This document shows positions 7,797 to 15,377 of a stretch of 18,091 bases of DNA, piece by piece (within the stretch, counting starts at the first letter, position 1; each line of letters begins with the position of its first letter). The stretch comes from JBBRGG01 sp038240875 (GTDB lineage Bacteria > Planctomycetota > Phycisphaerae > Phycisphaerales > UBA1924): positions 1 to 18,091 of the forward strand of contig JBBRGG010000040.1 of assembly GCA_038240875.1 (NCBI GenBank). Reading direction: 5' to 3'. The notes under the pieces are model-generated. The model was given only the letters and a program-made list of their open reading frames with translations. It did not search any database and was not told the origin of the DNA. Both the position numbers and the translations under genes were made by a program.

Positions 7797-7857
7797 GGGT
7801 TTGAGCTGAATTAGGTTCAAGCTGAAATGGGCTCAATCTGGAATAAGCCGACTTCGA

Positions 7858-10041
7858 TCAAACCTTGGCCGTGCCAACAAGGCGGGCTTCGTCCTGCAAG
7901 ATCGCCTTACGGCTGAGCTTGATGCGGCCTTGGTCGTCGATGTTGATGACCTTGACCTTCAGAACGTCGCCGATTTTAACCACGTCCGAAACGCTCTTGA
8001 CATACCCATCTGCAAGCTCAGATATGTGGCACATGCCGTCGGTGCCGGGTGCCAGCTCGATGAAGGCGCCAAAGTCCTTCATGGAGACTACCTTGCCTGT
8101 GAAGATCGTCCCGATCTTGATCTCAGCGCACATGGCTTCGATCTCGGCGCGAGCGCCATCGATCGATTCGCCATTGGACGCGGCGAGCTGGACCGCACCC
8201 GAGTCGTCGACGTCGATGGTGACCTGGTACTTGTCCTGTAAAGCGCGGATCATCTTGCCACCAGGCCCGATGAGCTTGCCGATCTTTTCTGGATCGATCT
8301 GAATCGTGATGAGGCGCGGCGCGAAGGGCGAGATCGTCGCGCGAGGCTTGGCGATAACCTGCTCCATCACATCGATGATTTCAATGCGGCCACGCTTAGC
8401 CTGCTGGAAGATGCGCTCGATCTGGGAGAGAACCAGGCCACGAGTCTTTAGGTCAAGCTGGATGCCGGTGATCCCTTCGCGAGTGCCCGAGACCTTAAAG
8501 TCCATGTCGCCGAAGAAGTCTTCTTCGCCGATGATGTCAGTGACGAAGACTTCGTTTTGGTCGTTGTCGTCGGCGAAGCGGCCAACGGAAATGCCCGCGC
8601 AAGTCGCGCGAATAGGTACGCCCGCGTCCATCAGAGCCAAACAGCCGCCACAAACCGAAGCCATGGACGAAGAGCCGTTGGACTCGGTGATGTCCGAGAC
8701 GACGCGAACCGTATATGGGAATTCGTCGGGCGCGGGGAGGATCGCGAGCAAGCTGCGCTCGGCGAGTGCACCGTGGCCGATTTCGCGACGACCCGGAGCG
8801 GCGATGCGCTTGACTTCACCCGTTGAGAAAGGCGGGAAGTTGTAGTGCAGAACAAACTTCTTGGAATATTCGGGGAGGAGCCCATCAACGATCTGCTCGT
8901 CCTTTGAAGTGCCCAAAGTGACAGTGCAGACAGACTGCGTCTCGCCACGCTGGAAGAATGACGAGCCGTGCGTGCGGGGGAAGATGCCGACGGTCGCGGC
9001 GATCTGGCGGATCTGCTCAGGAGCACGGCCATCGGCGCGATGCTTCTTCTCGACAATGAGGCGACGAGTCACTTTCTCTTCGAGACGCTTGAAAGCTTCT
9101 TTGGCCATGCCACGAGCCTTGGTGGTCGAGGCGAAATCGCCATACGTGCCATCGGTCTTGACAACGAAGTGCTCGTCGAGAACCTTCTTCCGAAGTGCAT
9201 CAACCGCGGCGGAACGATCTTTTTTACCGGGAACCAAGCGAGCCTTGGCCATTTCGGTGTCCGCAATTTTGCGAACCTTTTCAATAATCTCGGCAGAGGG
9301 CAGGGCGAGCTCCCCGATGACCTTGGCCTTGCCAACCTTGGCGACCAGCTCAGCCGTGAGAGCAAGGATTTCCTTGATCTGGTTATAGCCAAACTCGATC
9401 GCGGCGAGCATTGCAACTTCATCGACTTCGGCAGCGCCGACTTCGATCATGTTGATGCCGTCCTTGTGGCCCGCGAGGACCAGGTCAAGGTCGGAAAAAT
9501 CGAGCTGCGAAACGGTGGGGTTGAGGACGAACTTGGGGCCGTCGTCGGTGTGGACGCGACCAACGCGAACGGTGGCTACTGGGCCCTCGAAGGGAATTTC
9601 GGAAGCAGCGAGCGCGACCGAAGCCGCGGTGGCCGCGAGCACGTCGGTATCATTCTCGCCGTCGTGGCTCATAACGAAACACTGGATCTGAACTTCGTCG
9701 ATGTAGCCATCGGGGAATAGCGGACGGATCGGGCGATCGATCATCCGCATGGTGAGAACTTCCTTCTCGTTGGGCTGGCCTTCGCGCTTGCGGAACCCGC
9801 CTGGGAACTTGCCCGCGGCGCTGGTCTTCTCGCGGTAATCGACGGTCAGCGGGAAGAAGTCGATCCCTTCGCGCGGAGCGGCACGCACCACGGTTGCGAG
9901 CACCGACGAGTTGCCGTAGTGAGCCATGATCGCGGCGCTAGCCTGGCGACCGATGATGCCGGTCTCAAAGGTGAGGGTGCGTCCGCCGATTTCGCGGCTG
10001 ACGCGGACGAGTTTGGAGGAAATGTCAATCAGTTCTGCCAT
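7858..10041 (-). CDS. pnp: polyribonucleotide nucleotidyltransferase (PNPase)
   Basis: Phosphorolytic 3'-to-5' exoribonuclease of RNA decay, a cytoplasmic trimer. The 727-residue product has the full family architecture: a first RNase PH domain (about 13-145), an all-helical linker (to about 320), a second, catalytic RNase PH domain with GRREIGHGALAERSL (about 417-431, phosphate site) and FFGDMDF (509-515, Asp512/Asp514 metal site), then a KH domain with the GPGGK loop (592-596) and an S1 domain (about 641-712, DFGAFIELAPGTDGMCHISEL). AAAGGA lies eight bases before the ATG (plus-strand 10050-10055), immediately downstream of a leader hairpin. It is downstream of rpsO on the same strand, the common bacterial order, but separated from it by 708 bases and a terminator-like hairpin. 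Confidence 0.98.
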   Translation of the reverse strand: MAELIDISSKLVRVSREIGGRTLTFETGIIGRQASAAIMAHYGNSSVLATVVRAAPREGIDFFPLTVDYREKTSAAGKFPGGFRKREGQPNEKEVLTMRMIDRPIRPLFPDGYIDEVQIQCFVMSHDGENDTDVLAATAASVALAASEIPFEGPVATVRVGRVHTDDGPKFVLNPTVSQLDFSDLDLVLAGHKDGINMIEVGAAEVDEVAMLAAIEFGYNQIKEILALTAELVAKVGKAKVIGELALPSAEIIEKVRKIADTEMAKARLVPGKKDRSAAVDALRKKVLDEHFVVKTDGTYGDFASTTKARGMAKEAFKRLEEKVTRRLIVEKKHRADGRAPEQIRQIAATVGIFPRTHGSSFFQRGETQSVCTVTLGTSKDEQIVDGLLPEYSKKFVLHYNFPPFSTGEVKRIAAPGRREIGHGALAERSLLAILPAPDEFPYTVRVVSDITESNGSSSMASVCGGCLALMDAGVPIRATCAGISVGRFADDNDQNEVFVTDIIGEEDFFGDMDFKVSGTREGITGIQLDLKTRGLVLSQIERIFQQAKRGRIEIIDVMEQVIAKPRATISPFAPRLITIQIDPEKIGKLIGPGGKMIRALQDKYQVTIDVDDSGAVQLAASNGESIDGARAEIEAMCAEIKIGTIFTGKVVSMKDFGAFIELAPGTDGMCHISELADGYVKSVSDVVKIGDVLKVKVINIDDQGRIKLSRKAILQDEARLVGTAKV

Positions 10042-10054
10042 GAAAGAAATCCTT

Positions 10055-10077
10055 TACTGCGCGGCACGCCGCGCGTA
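10055..10077 (-). promoter_or_regulatory. leader hairpin abutting the pnp ribosome-binding site
   Basis: On the minus strand GCGCGG CGTG CCGCGC forms a perfect six-base-pair stem (plus-strand 10059-10074), extended by TAC/GTA across one bulged A. The 3' arm touches the AAAGGA Shine-Dalgarno. E. coli pnp is autoregulated through an RNase III-cut leader stem; this hairpin sits in a comparable place, but a matching role is inference. Confidence 0.5.
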
Positions 10078-10715
10078 GTGCTTGATTTCCGCGTTGGTGT
10101 GGCCGCGTCACGCAGCCCACAACCCACCCGCGAACATAAAGCCGCCGCCCACTTCAATGTGGCTTCATTGACTCATGCGTGAGGTCGTAACTCGACCATG
10201 CACGAATCATTGTAAGAACCAGACTAACGCGAGCACAAATTGAGGATCCCGACAAGGCGGATCTTCACCCGCAAGAGGCAGAAGGCATGGAACAGTCCGC
10301 AGGCCTCAACACTCGTGGGCCGTCGCGTCTTCCAACGCAACCCAAGGTATGTTTCGCAGCGAGTCAACAACACGCGCTGGATTGTCTACCTCGGTTTCAC
10401 GCCGCCCACTCGAGCCGTGCTGGCTTGCCGCTAAAGCGACGCCCGACACGTTCGGCACCGTGCCAACACAGGCCCTAATGAAAGAGGAAACAGACTGTCC
10501 TGTGCCGACTGCCGCTTGAGCGAACAACACGCCAAACCGGGCACGCTATCAAAACTTGACGAACTACGTCTACTGCGAATCACAACCAGAAATTATCAAA
10601 AACGAATTCCAATCAGAATTCGCTCAACCGCTTTGTAAATACAAACGCCGCGAAGCAAATACTGCATCAATTAACTTCGTCAGACGCCACCATCACTACC
10701 CAACACTAACAAATC

Positions 10716-10742
10716 GGCCCGCATCCTGTGGGAAAGCGGGCC
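10716..10742 (-). terminator. terminator-like hairpin after rpsO
   Basis: GGCCCGC pairs with GCGGGCC (seven perfect base pairs, loop of 13 bases), starting eight bases beyond the rpsO stop. On the minus strand it is followed by GATTTGTTAG, a short T-rich run, so termination may be partial or act as an attenuator or mRNA-stabilising 3' end. Confidence 0.6.
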
Positions 10743-10749
10743 GTGTGGA

Positions 10750-11019
10750 TTACTTGCGAAGGCCAAGGCGGGCAATCAGCGTCTGGTAGCGGCTCGGGTT
10801 GGTGCGGGCGAGGTACTTGAGCAAGCGGTTTCGCTTGGCGACCATCATCACCAAGCCGCGACGGCTGTGGAAGTCCTTATCATGACCGCCCATATGCTCA
10901 GCCAGAGCGGCGATCTTCGCAGTCAGGAGTGAAACCTGAACCTCGGGCGAACCCGTGTCTGAGGGGTGTACACGAGCTTTTGTGACGATGTCTAAGCGGT
11001 CGGCGGTATCCAAGGCCAT
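10750..11019 (-). CDS. rpsO: 30S ribosomal protein S15
   Basis: Small-subunit protein that binds the 16S rRNA central domain early in assembly. The 89-residue product has the usual length and the conserved core: GSPEVQVSLLT, then HMGGHDKDFHSRRGLVMMV (rRNA-contacting loop) and KRNRLLKYL, ending in SRYQTLIARLGLRK. ATG 11019 is the only sensible start; AAGG lies roughly 11 bases upstream, so the ribosome-binding site is weak. In many bacteria S15 represses its own mRNA through a leader structure; the leader here is long (about 160 bases if the -10 near 11190 is used), but I cannot identify a specific S15 site. Confidence 0.97.
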   Translation of the reverse strand: MALDTADRLDIVTKARVHPSDTGSPEVQVSLLTAKIAALAEHMGGHDKDFHSRRGLVMMVAKRNRLLKYLARTNPSRYQTLIARLGLRK

Positions 11020-11188
11020 GCGTCTAAGTACCTTATCTAGCGGGGTTTGGAAGAAACGTTACACCAAAGCACTTCCCAATAGACCAAACTCATTTGCTCG
11101 CGTCGCGCTAGCAGGCCTACAGGACAATCACTTTAGGCACTGGATACCTGCGAATCAATCTGGCGTAGTCCACAGAGAAACCAACTTG

Positions 11189-11197
11189 AATATACCA
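11189..11197 (-). promoter_or_regulatory. candidate extended -10 for rpsO
   Basis: On the minus strand TGG precedes TATATT (five of six to TATAAT). The -35 region is poor. It would give a leader of about 160 bases before the rpsO start. Confidence 0.3.
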
Positions 11198-11250
11198 AAA
11201 TCGCTCGGTTTTGCCCTGTCTAGGCGGATATCTTACCACGCTCAAAATGA

Positions 11251-11280
11251 TAAACAGGGCGTCCTCAGCTAAGGCATAAT
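11251..11280 (+). promoter_or_regulatory. candidate promoter for the aminotransferase gene
   Basis: TAAACA (11251-11256) and CATAAT (11275-11280, five of six to the consensus -10) are separated by 18 bases, about 65 bases before ATG 11347. It lies in the divergent rpsO/aminotransferase region (11020-11346), which otherwise holds only an inverted repeat GCCCTGT...ACAGGGC (11214-11220 and 11254-11260). Confidence 0.35.
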
Positions 11281-11346
11281 AAACCAACGATTTCTACATT
11301 AGCTCCGCCCGCCTTCATTCCTCAGCAATCGCTATTGTGAGCACCC

Positions 11347-12666
11347 ATGAGCACAACCCCCCCACACACCGCATCCTCAACAGCCCTCACCCTCGCATCT
11401 GCCACGCATGTGTTGCCTTCACTCGCCCACCGAGTGCGAACCCTTAAGCCCTCGGTCACGGTCGCGTTCATGAATCGCGCCAAGAGCATGCGAGCCGCAG
11501 GAAAAGACGTGCTCAGTTTCGCGGCGGGCGAGCCAGACTTTGACACGCCCAACGTCATTAAAGAGTCCGCCATCACGGCTCTTCGCGCTGGTCAGACCAA
11601 GTACATGCCGACGCTGGGCGATCTCCCGACCCGTGCGGCGATCGCGAAGAAATTCGCCGAGGAAAATAATATCCCCGGCATCACCCAAGACCACATCGCC
11701 ATCTCCGCTGGCGGTAAGCACTCGCTGTATGTCCTCTGCCATTGCTTGATTGATCCACCCGAGCCCGGCCAGCCGCGTCAGGAAGTTGTCCTGCCCGTGC
11801 CTGCGTGGGTCAGCTACGCGCCAATCGTCGAGCTTGCTGGCGGCAAGATCGTCGAAGTTGCAACGACGGTCGCGACATCGTTCAAGGCTACCGCCGCCCA
11901 GATCAAAGCTGCGATCACGCCCAATACACGCATGGTGATTCTTAATTCGCCCAGCAACCCATGTGGCACGATGTATTCCGAAGCCGAGCTGCGCGAGATT
12001 GGGCATGTCTGTGACCAAGCCGCTCGCACAATTGCCCCCGACCTCATCGTTCTCTCCGATGAGCTCTACGAAAAAATCATCTATGGCGGGATCCCTCACT
12101 TCTCGATCGGCAGCATGCCCGAAATTGCCAATCGAACCATCACGCTCAACGGCCTTTCCAAAGCCTATGGCATGACCGGCTGGCGCATCGGCTATACCGG
12201 AATTCCTGGCGAATTCGGCAAGCAATTCACTGAAGCGATGGCCACGCTCCAAGGCCAGATGACCACCAACATCACTAGCTTCGTCTACCCCGCTATCCGC
12301 ACCGCACTTACTGAGTGTGCGGGCGAAGTGGAAACTATGCGCAAGGCGTACGCCGCTCGCGCTGAACTTGTGAATACGCGCCTCGCCGCGATGCCTGGCG
12401 TCACCTGCGCCAAAGCCACAGGTGCCTTTTACGCCTTCCCCGAAGTCTCCTCATACTTCGGCAAGACTTCGCCCGGGGGCAGGAAAATCAACTCCGCCCT
12501 CGACTTCTGCGAAGCACTCCTCGAAGAAGCACTCGTCGCTTTCGTCCCCGGCGAAGACTTCGGCGGTTGCGGCGGCAAGCATGTTCGCATCAGCTTTGCC
12601 TGCTCCGAAAAACAAATCAACGAAGGCATGGACCGCTTCGCCGCCTGGCTTGAAAAGTTGAAGTAA
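11347..12666 (+). CDS. class I PLP aminotransferase, aspartate aminotransferase type
   Basis: Cytoplasmic fold-type I PLP enzyme, probably aspartate:2-oxoglutarate aminotransferase of the bacterial Ib subgroup. The 439-residue product has the family landmarks: AAGEPDFDTP (59-68), the NPxG cofactor motif SPSNPCG with N204, SDELYE with D238 and Y241, the Schiff-base lysine K272 in LSKAYGMTGWRIGY, and R414 in HVRISFA, which binds the substrate alpha-carboxylate. About 20 extra N-terminal residues precede the normal start at SLAHRVRTLKPSVT; the leader is low-complexity (Thr/Ala/Ser), so an internal start is possible. No strong Shine-Dalgarno precedes ATG 11347. Related Ib enzymes also accept prephenate or aromatic acids, so specificity is not settled by sequence alone. 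Confidence 0.92.
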   Translation: MSTTPPHTASSTALTLASATHVLPSLAHRVRTLKPSVTVAFMNRAKSMRAAGKDVLSFAAGEPDFDTPNVIKESAITALRAGQTKYMPTLGDLPTRAAIAKKFAEENNIPGITQDHIAISAGGKHSLYVLCHCLIDPPEPGQPRQEVVLPVPAWVSYAPIVELAGGKIVEVATTVATSFKATAAQIKAAITPNTRMVILNSPSNPCGTMYSEAELREIGHVCDQAARTIAPDLIVLSDELYEKIIYGGIPHFSIGSMPEIANRTITLNGLSKAYGMTGWRIGYTGIPGEFGKQFTEAMATLQGQMTTNITSFVYPAIRTALTECAGEVETMRKAYAARAELVNTRLAAMPGVTCAKATGAFYAFPEVSSYFGKTSPGGRKINSALDFCEALLEEALVAFVPGEDFGGCGGKHVRISFACSEKQINEGMDRFAAWLEKLK

Positions 12667-12682
12667 ACGCGATTCGATATTC

Positions 12683-12726
12683 AAAAACGAAACACCCCAG
12701 ACGCCTTCGCCCAGGGTGTGTTTTTG
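12683..12726. terminator. bidirectional terminator between aminotransferase and infC genes
   Basis: AAAAAC at 12683-12688 and ACACCC at 12692-12697 pair with GGGTGT at 12714-12719 and the following GTTTTTG. Either strand reads a GC stem followed by a T run, so the hairpin can end both converging transcripts. Confidence 0.75.
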
Positions 12727-12777
12727 TATGTTGTCCCTGCGACGCTCTTTCTGCGACGCCTAATAGTCGTCCCAGCT

Positions 12778-13503
12778 TTACTCGTCTGTATCCGGCCCGT
12801 GGAGCGCGTCGTCCTCGGCCATCGCCTTGGCAGCTTGCGCCTCGGCGGCTTCGAGCAACTTCTTCTCTTCGGCTTCGTGCGCCTTCATCGCAGCTTCTTC
12901 CGAGATGCCCTCGCGAGCGGCCTTTTCCTTCGCCATCTTGCGCTTGATTGCATCGACTTTGGGCTTGTCGGGCGCGAGAATAATGCTTGCGGCCTTGCCA
13001 AACCAACGCGGCGGCTGTTCAACCTTCGACAAATCCGCGAGCGCGTCACGCACCCGTGCCAAGTTGTCCAAGCCGATTTCCTTGTGCGTGATTTCACGCC
13101 CGCGAAACCGCTGCGTGAACATCACCTTGTGCCCGCCAAGCAAAAACTTGCGAGCCTGATCGATGCGCACCTGTACGTCGTGCGGATCGATCTTCACGCT
13201 GCGCCCAAGACGCAGTTCTTTCATTTCGGCGGCTTTACCACCCTTGTTCTTTGACTGTTTGGAAAGTTCGTACTTGTACTTTCCATAGTCCATGATTTTG
13301 CAGACCGGCGGACGCGCATCAGGCGAGATTTCAACGAGGTCAAGCCCCGCCTCTATCGCGCGCTTGAGTGCGTCAGGCGTATCAACTACGCCGACCTGCT
13401 CGTTCTCAGGACCGATCAGGCGGATCGGGCTGATCTTGATCATGTGGTTGACCCGGATGCGCTGCACCGGGCCGGCATCACGACTGAAGCGTCCAAAGGC
13501 GAT
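12778..13503 (-). CDS. infC: translation initiation factor IF-3 (AUC start)
   Basis: IF-3 binds the 30S subunit and monitors start-codon and initiator-tRNA pairing. The product contains the N-terminal domain (RVNHMIKISPIRLIG...VVDTPDALKRAIEAGLDLVEI), PPVCKIMDYGKYKYE, and the C-terminal domain (MKELRLGRSVKIDPHDVQVR to IILAPDKP). The Ala/Glu/Lys-rich tail of about 45 residues is extra and probably helical. I place the start at ATC 13503-13501: AGGAG (plus-strand 13512-13516) lies eight bases upstream, and the added residues AFGRFSRDAGPV resemble normal IF-3 N-termini. This gives 241 residues. GTG 13467 and ATG 13443 are later alternatives without such a Shine-Dalgarno. Non-AUG infC starts are known (AUU in E. 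coli, AUC in Myxococcus dsg) and underlie autoregulation. The usual rpmI-rplT neighbours are absent downstream. Confidence 0.95.
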   Translation of the reverse strand: MAFGRFSRDAGPVQRIRVNHMIKISPIRLIGPENEQVGVVDTPDALKRAIEAGLDLVEISPDARPPVCKIMDYGKYKYELSKQSKNKGGKAAEMKELRLGRSVKIDPHDVQVRIDQARKFLLGGHKVMFTQRFRGREITHKEIGLDNLARVRDALADLSKVEQPPRWFGKAASIILAPDKPKVDAIKRKMAKEKAAREGISEEAAMKAHEAEEKKLLEAAEAQAAKAMAEDDALHGPDTDE

Positions 13504-13511
13504 TGCTCATT

Positions 13512-13516
13512 CTCCT
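13512..13516 (-). promoter_or_regulatory. strong Shine-Dalgarno setting the infC AUC start
   Basis: Minus strand reads GCAGGAGAATGAGCAATC. AGGAG is eight bases from ATC. The overlapping ATG in GAATGAGC is followed at once by TGA-type closure (ATG AGC AAT CGC is out of the infC frame), so it cannot be the infC start. Confidence 0.65.
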
Positions 13517-13530
13517 GCTACAACTCTTGC

Positions 13531-13583
13531 TCCACCACAGTGGACCACCCAATGTGTGAAGCCTTCGCCGCTCTTCACGGCGA
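13531..13583 (-). promoter_or_regulatory. infC leader hairpins with alternative pairing
   Basis: TCCAC/GTGGA (13531-13535 with 13540-13544) forms a small hairpin just upstream of the Shine-Dalgarno. TCGCCG/CGGCGA (13565-13570 with 13578-13583) forms a second. GTGAAG at 13556-13561 can instead pair with CTTCAC at 13573-13578, which excludes the second stem. Function is unknown. Confidence 0.35.
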
Positions 13584-14040
13584 TCATCCGAATGAATCAT
13601 ATCGGTCCGGTAGTCCTCGCCATTCACAGGCGTTTGAGCCCCGCACCGATCATGTCCATGCGGATATGAAGCAGAGGCTAACCCCATTCCCGGCCACAAG
13701 CAAGCCCATTCGCTGGACTTACTACAGATTTCACCCCTAGTAAAGCCACAAATAGAATAAATTTCCGCTATTGCACTTCCTAAGCCCAACTTTCATCACT
13801 TCTACCACATGCCTTGAGTGCTTGGAATGCCTTGACACTTGTAGGCTGCTCACTCAAAGCCGCGCGCATTCAGCCTCAATTAAAGCCACCCACGCTAACT
13901 AACCGCCCGCAACACCCACGCTAACTAACCGCCCGCAAAATGAGTGCGAGGAAGCTTTCGCTCTCCACACCCCGCCATAAATATGAGTCTTGATTTCTCT
14001 GTATGCGATTCAGGAGAAAGACAGTTCGAATTTAATACAT
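13584..14040. other. intergenic stretch with a tandem repeat
   Basis: No gene is supported between the infC leader and the PEP-CTERM pseudogene end. It should hold the infC promoter (minus strand), which I cannot place. The only clear structure is the 26-base tandem duplication at 13887-13938. Confidence 0.5.
13887..13938. repeat. perfect 26-bp tandem duplication
   Basis: Two adjacent identical copies (13887-13912 and 13913-13938) begin CACCCACGCTAACTAACC and end GCCCGCAA. Each unit contains the short internal repeat CTAACTAAC. It lies about 100 bases beyond the stop of the PEP-CTERM pseudogene. Confidence 0.9.
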
Positions 14041-14933
14041 TCAACGACGACGACGGCCCGCCAACATCAAGCCCAGCACCTCAATTGCCAAGCTCGCCGG
14101 GCTTTGAACGAGAGTAAGGGCAACCAAAACACTCCCGCCACCGATTTAGCCTAGATTGGACGCTGCGCCGGTGGCGAGATTCATTGTCCACAGAGCAAAA
14201 GCCGACAGCCCGACATTGCGCGTCGCCGCATACGCGAGCAAGGTCGTGCCGGAGATAACGAAGCCACCAAGTTAGTTAATGTTGGCGTTGGTACCAATCC
14301 ACAGCGTGCCGATGCTCGTGAGCAAGCCAATGTTCGGGCTCGCAATACGAATAAGCGTGTCCTGCCCTGCATCGATAGTAAAGAGAGCCGTCAAAGTCGC
14401 GCCTGGAACGCTATTGGTATACGCAACGTGCACATTATTGGGATTTACACCGAAACGCGAATAGCCCGCAGCATATGTCAACATCGTGTCTTCGATCACG
14501 GTGCCGTTAGTAACAGGAGTCGGCAAGCGATAATTTCGGTCGGTGTTGCTGACGATGCGGAGAGCAACCAGGCCGGTGAGGTTGAAGTCAAACCCAAAGG
14601 CCGTCCCGTTGAGGGCTTGGCTGAGCGCTCCAACAAGGCTTGCCGCACCGGTCGCGGGATTGAGCCGATAGAGATTGTTCTGACTGCCCAAGGCTTAGAG
14701 CATGTTGTCATTGGGGCGAACGTCGGTCCTCATCACGATCTCGTTGTTCGCGAGCCCGCCGATTGCCAGCCCGGATAGAGCCGTGTCGGGAGCATTGGTG
14801 TTGAACGTGATCAAACGCTGCACTTGCGTGACGCCATACGCAAACTCAGTATCGGTGACGCTCGCAATGCCAGCAAGCGACACAATGGAAGCAACCAGAG
14901 CCAGACGCCCACATTGAAACGACTCGAATTCAT
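14041..14933 (-). pseudogene. decayed DUF4394 PEP-CTERM exported protein
   Basis: A minus-strand gene is readable from AGGGAG and ATG 14933 (MNSSRFNVG...) to TGA 14041-14043, but it is broken. After about ten codons the frame must shift to reach the signal-peptide core RLALVASIVSLAGIA. The body then carries three in-frame TAA codons, at 14695-14697, 14272-14274 and 14146-14148. Ignoring these, the text is clearly DUF4394: FAYGVTQVQRLITFN, ALGSQNNLYRLNPATGAAS, LNGTAFGFDFN, LRIVSNTDRNYRLP, NPNNVHVAYTNSVPGATL, LGGFVISGTTLLAYAA. The end, SPASLAIEVLGLMLAGRRRR, is a PEP-CTERM-like sorting tail (normally PEP, a hydrophobic helix, then Arg run; here SPAS). Such proteins are exported and anchored or released by an exosortase. 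Family assignment is from recalled motifs. The intact Shine-Dalgarno and otherwise unbroken frame suggest recent loss. Confidence 0.85.
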
Positions 14934-15193
14934 CTTTTTTCTCCCTAGCTACGCGCTTGCGTGAGATCCTCACTCCTGTGTATGGATTAAACTCGCGCAC
15001 AGTCGCAAGTATCACTCGCGCGTATCGGTGCCGATCATACCAACTACAGCCTACAAATCTACGTGAGCATGCAACGTCCGCAACGCACGTAATCACTTTC
15101 GCGATCGCCCGCATCTCGAGCGCATTGATACAACGTGCCGCGGCGCACACACGCCCAATCACACGGCGCGCGTCGGCCTCCCCTCCAGGGTCG

Positions 15194-15212
15194 ACACACA
15201 CACACACACACA
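15194..15212. repeat. AC dinucleotide microsatellite
   Basis: Nineteen bases of uninterrupted alternating A and C (nine AC units plus A), in a noncoding region upstream of the PEP-CTERM pseudogene. Such runs are uncommon in bacteria and prone to slippage. Confidence 0.9.
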
Positions 15213-15309
15213 GACACCGCACCCGCTCAGCTAGTCATGACCCTTGGTTTTATGGCTATTTTACCGCTTTAGTTAATTGGCACAATTCTGTCCAGGCAGG
15301 TCCAACCAT

Positions 15310-15352
15310 GCCCGATCTCAATTCTTGAGATATTGGTTCGAGATTGCCGGGC
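15310..15352 (-). promoter_or_regulatory. stem-loop structure after the kinase stop
   Basis: GCCCG (15310-15314) pairs with CGGGC (15348-15352), and inside it ATCTCAA/TTGAGAT (15315-15321 with 15325-15331) forms a perfect seven-base-pair hairpin with a three-base loop. A second GAGAT copy (15340-15344) offers an alternative partner. It lies 25 bases beyond the kinase stop. No T run follows on the minus strand, so it is not a classical terminator. Confidence 0.4.
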
Positions 15353-15377
15353 GTTTGCTTCCGGCTCAAATTCAAAC

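Larger units (their letters stand above)
10042..10749. other. long rpsO-pnp spacer without a recognisable gene
   Basis: This 708-base stretch separates two genes that are usually adjacent. Short frames exist on both strands (for example minus 10306-10530) but show no family resemblance or Shine-Dalgarno. I compared the minus strand by eye with RNase P RNA, SRP RNA and tmRNA core motifs and found none. The part at about 10560-10715 is AT-richer than the rest. A pnp promoter or a small RNA could lie here. Confidence 0.5.
14934..15377. other. intergenic region with dinucleotide run and 3' hairpin
   Basis: No gene is supported between the pseudogene start and the kinase stop. It contains an (AC)n run and a hairpin structure near the kinase 3' end, described separately. 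The minus-strand frame extending upstream of the pseudogene across the AC run is not coding. Confidence 0.5.

Noticed and set aside
8968..9720. Long plus-strand frames inside pnp
   Set aside because: Antisense shadows of PNPase, caused by high GC content and few stops.
10306..10530. 74-codon minus-strand frame in the rpsO-pnp spacer
   Set aside because: No Shine-Dalgarno, no recognisable domain, low-complexity composition; could be chance.
10240..10560. Possible structural RNA (RNase P, SRP or tmRNA) on minus strand
   Set aside because: The conserved core motifs of these RNAs are absent.
13478..13789. 103-codon minus-strand frame overlapping the infC start
   Set aside because: Out of frame with infC and covers its leader; no coding signal.
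15330..15350. tRNA-like GGTTCGAGATTGCC
   Set aside because: No acceptor or anticodon arms around it; the segment fits the stem-loop after the kinase better.
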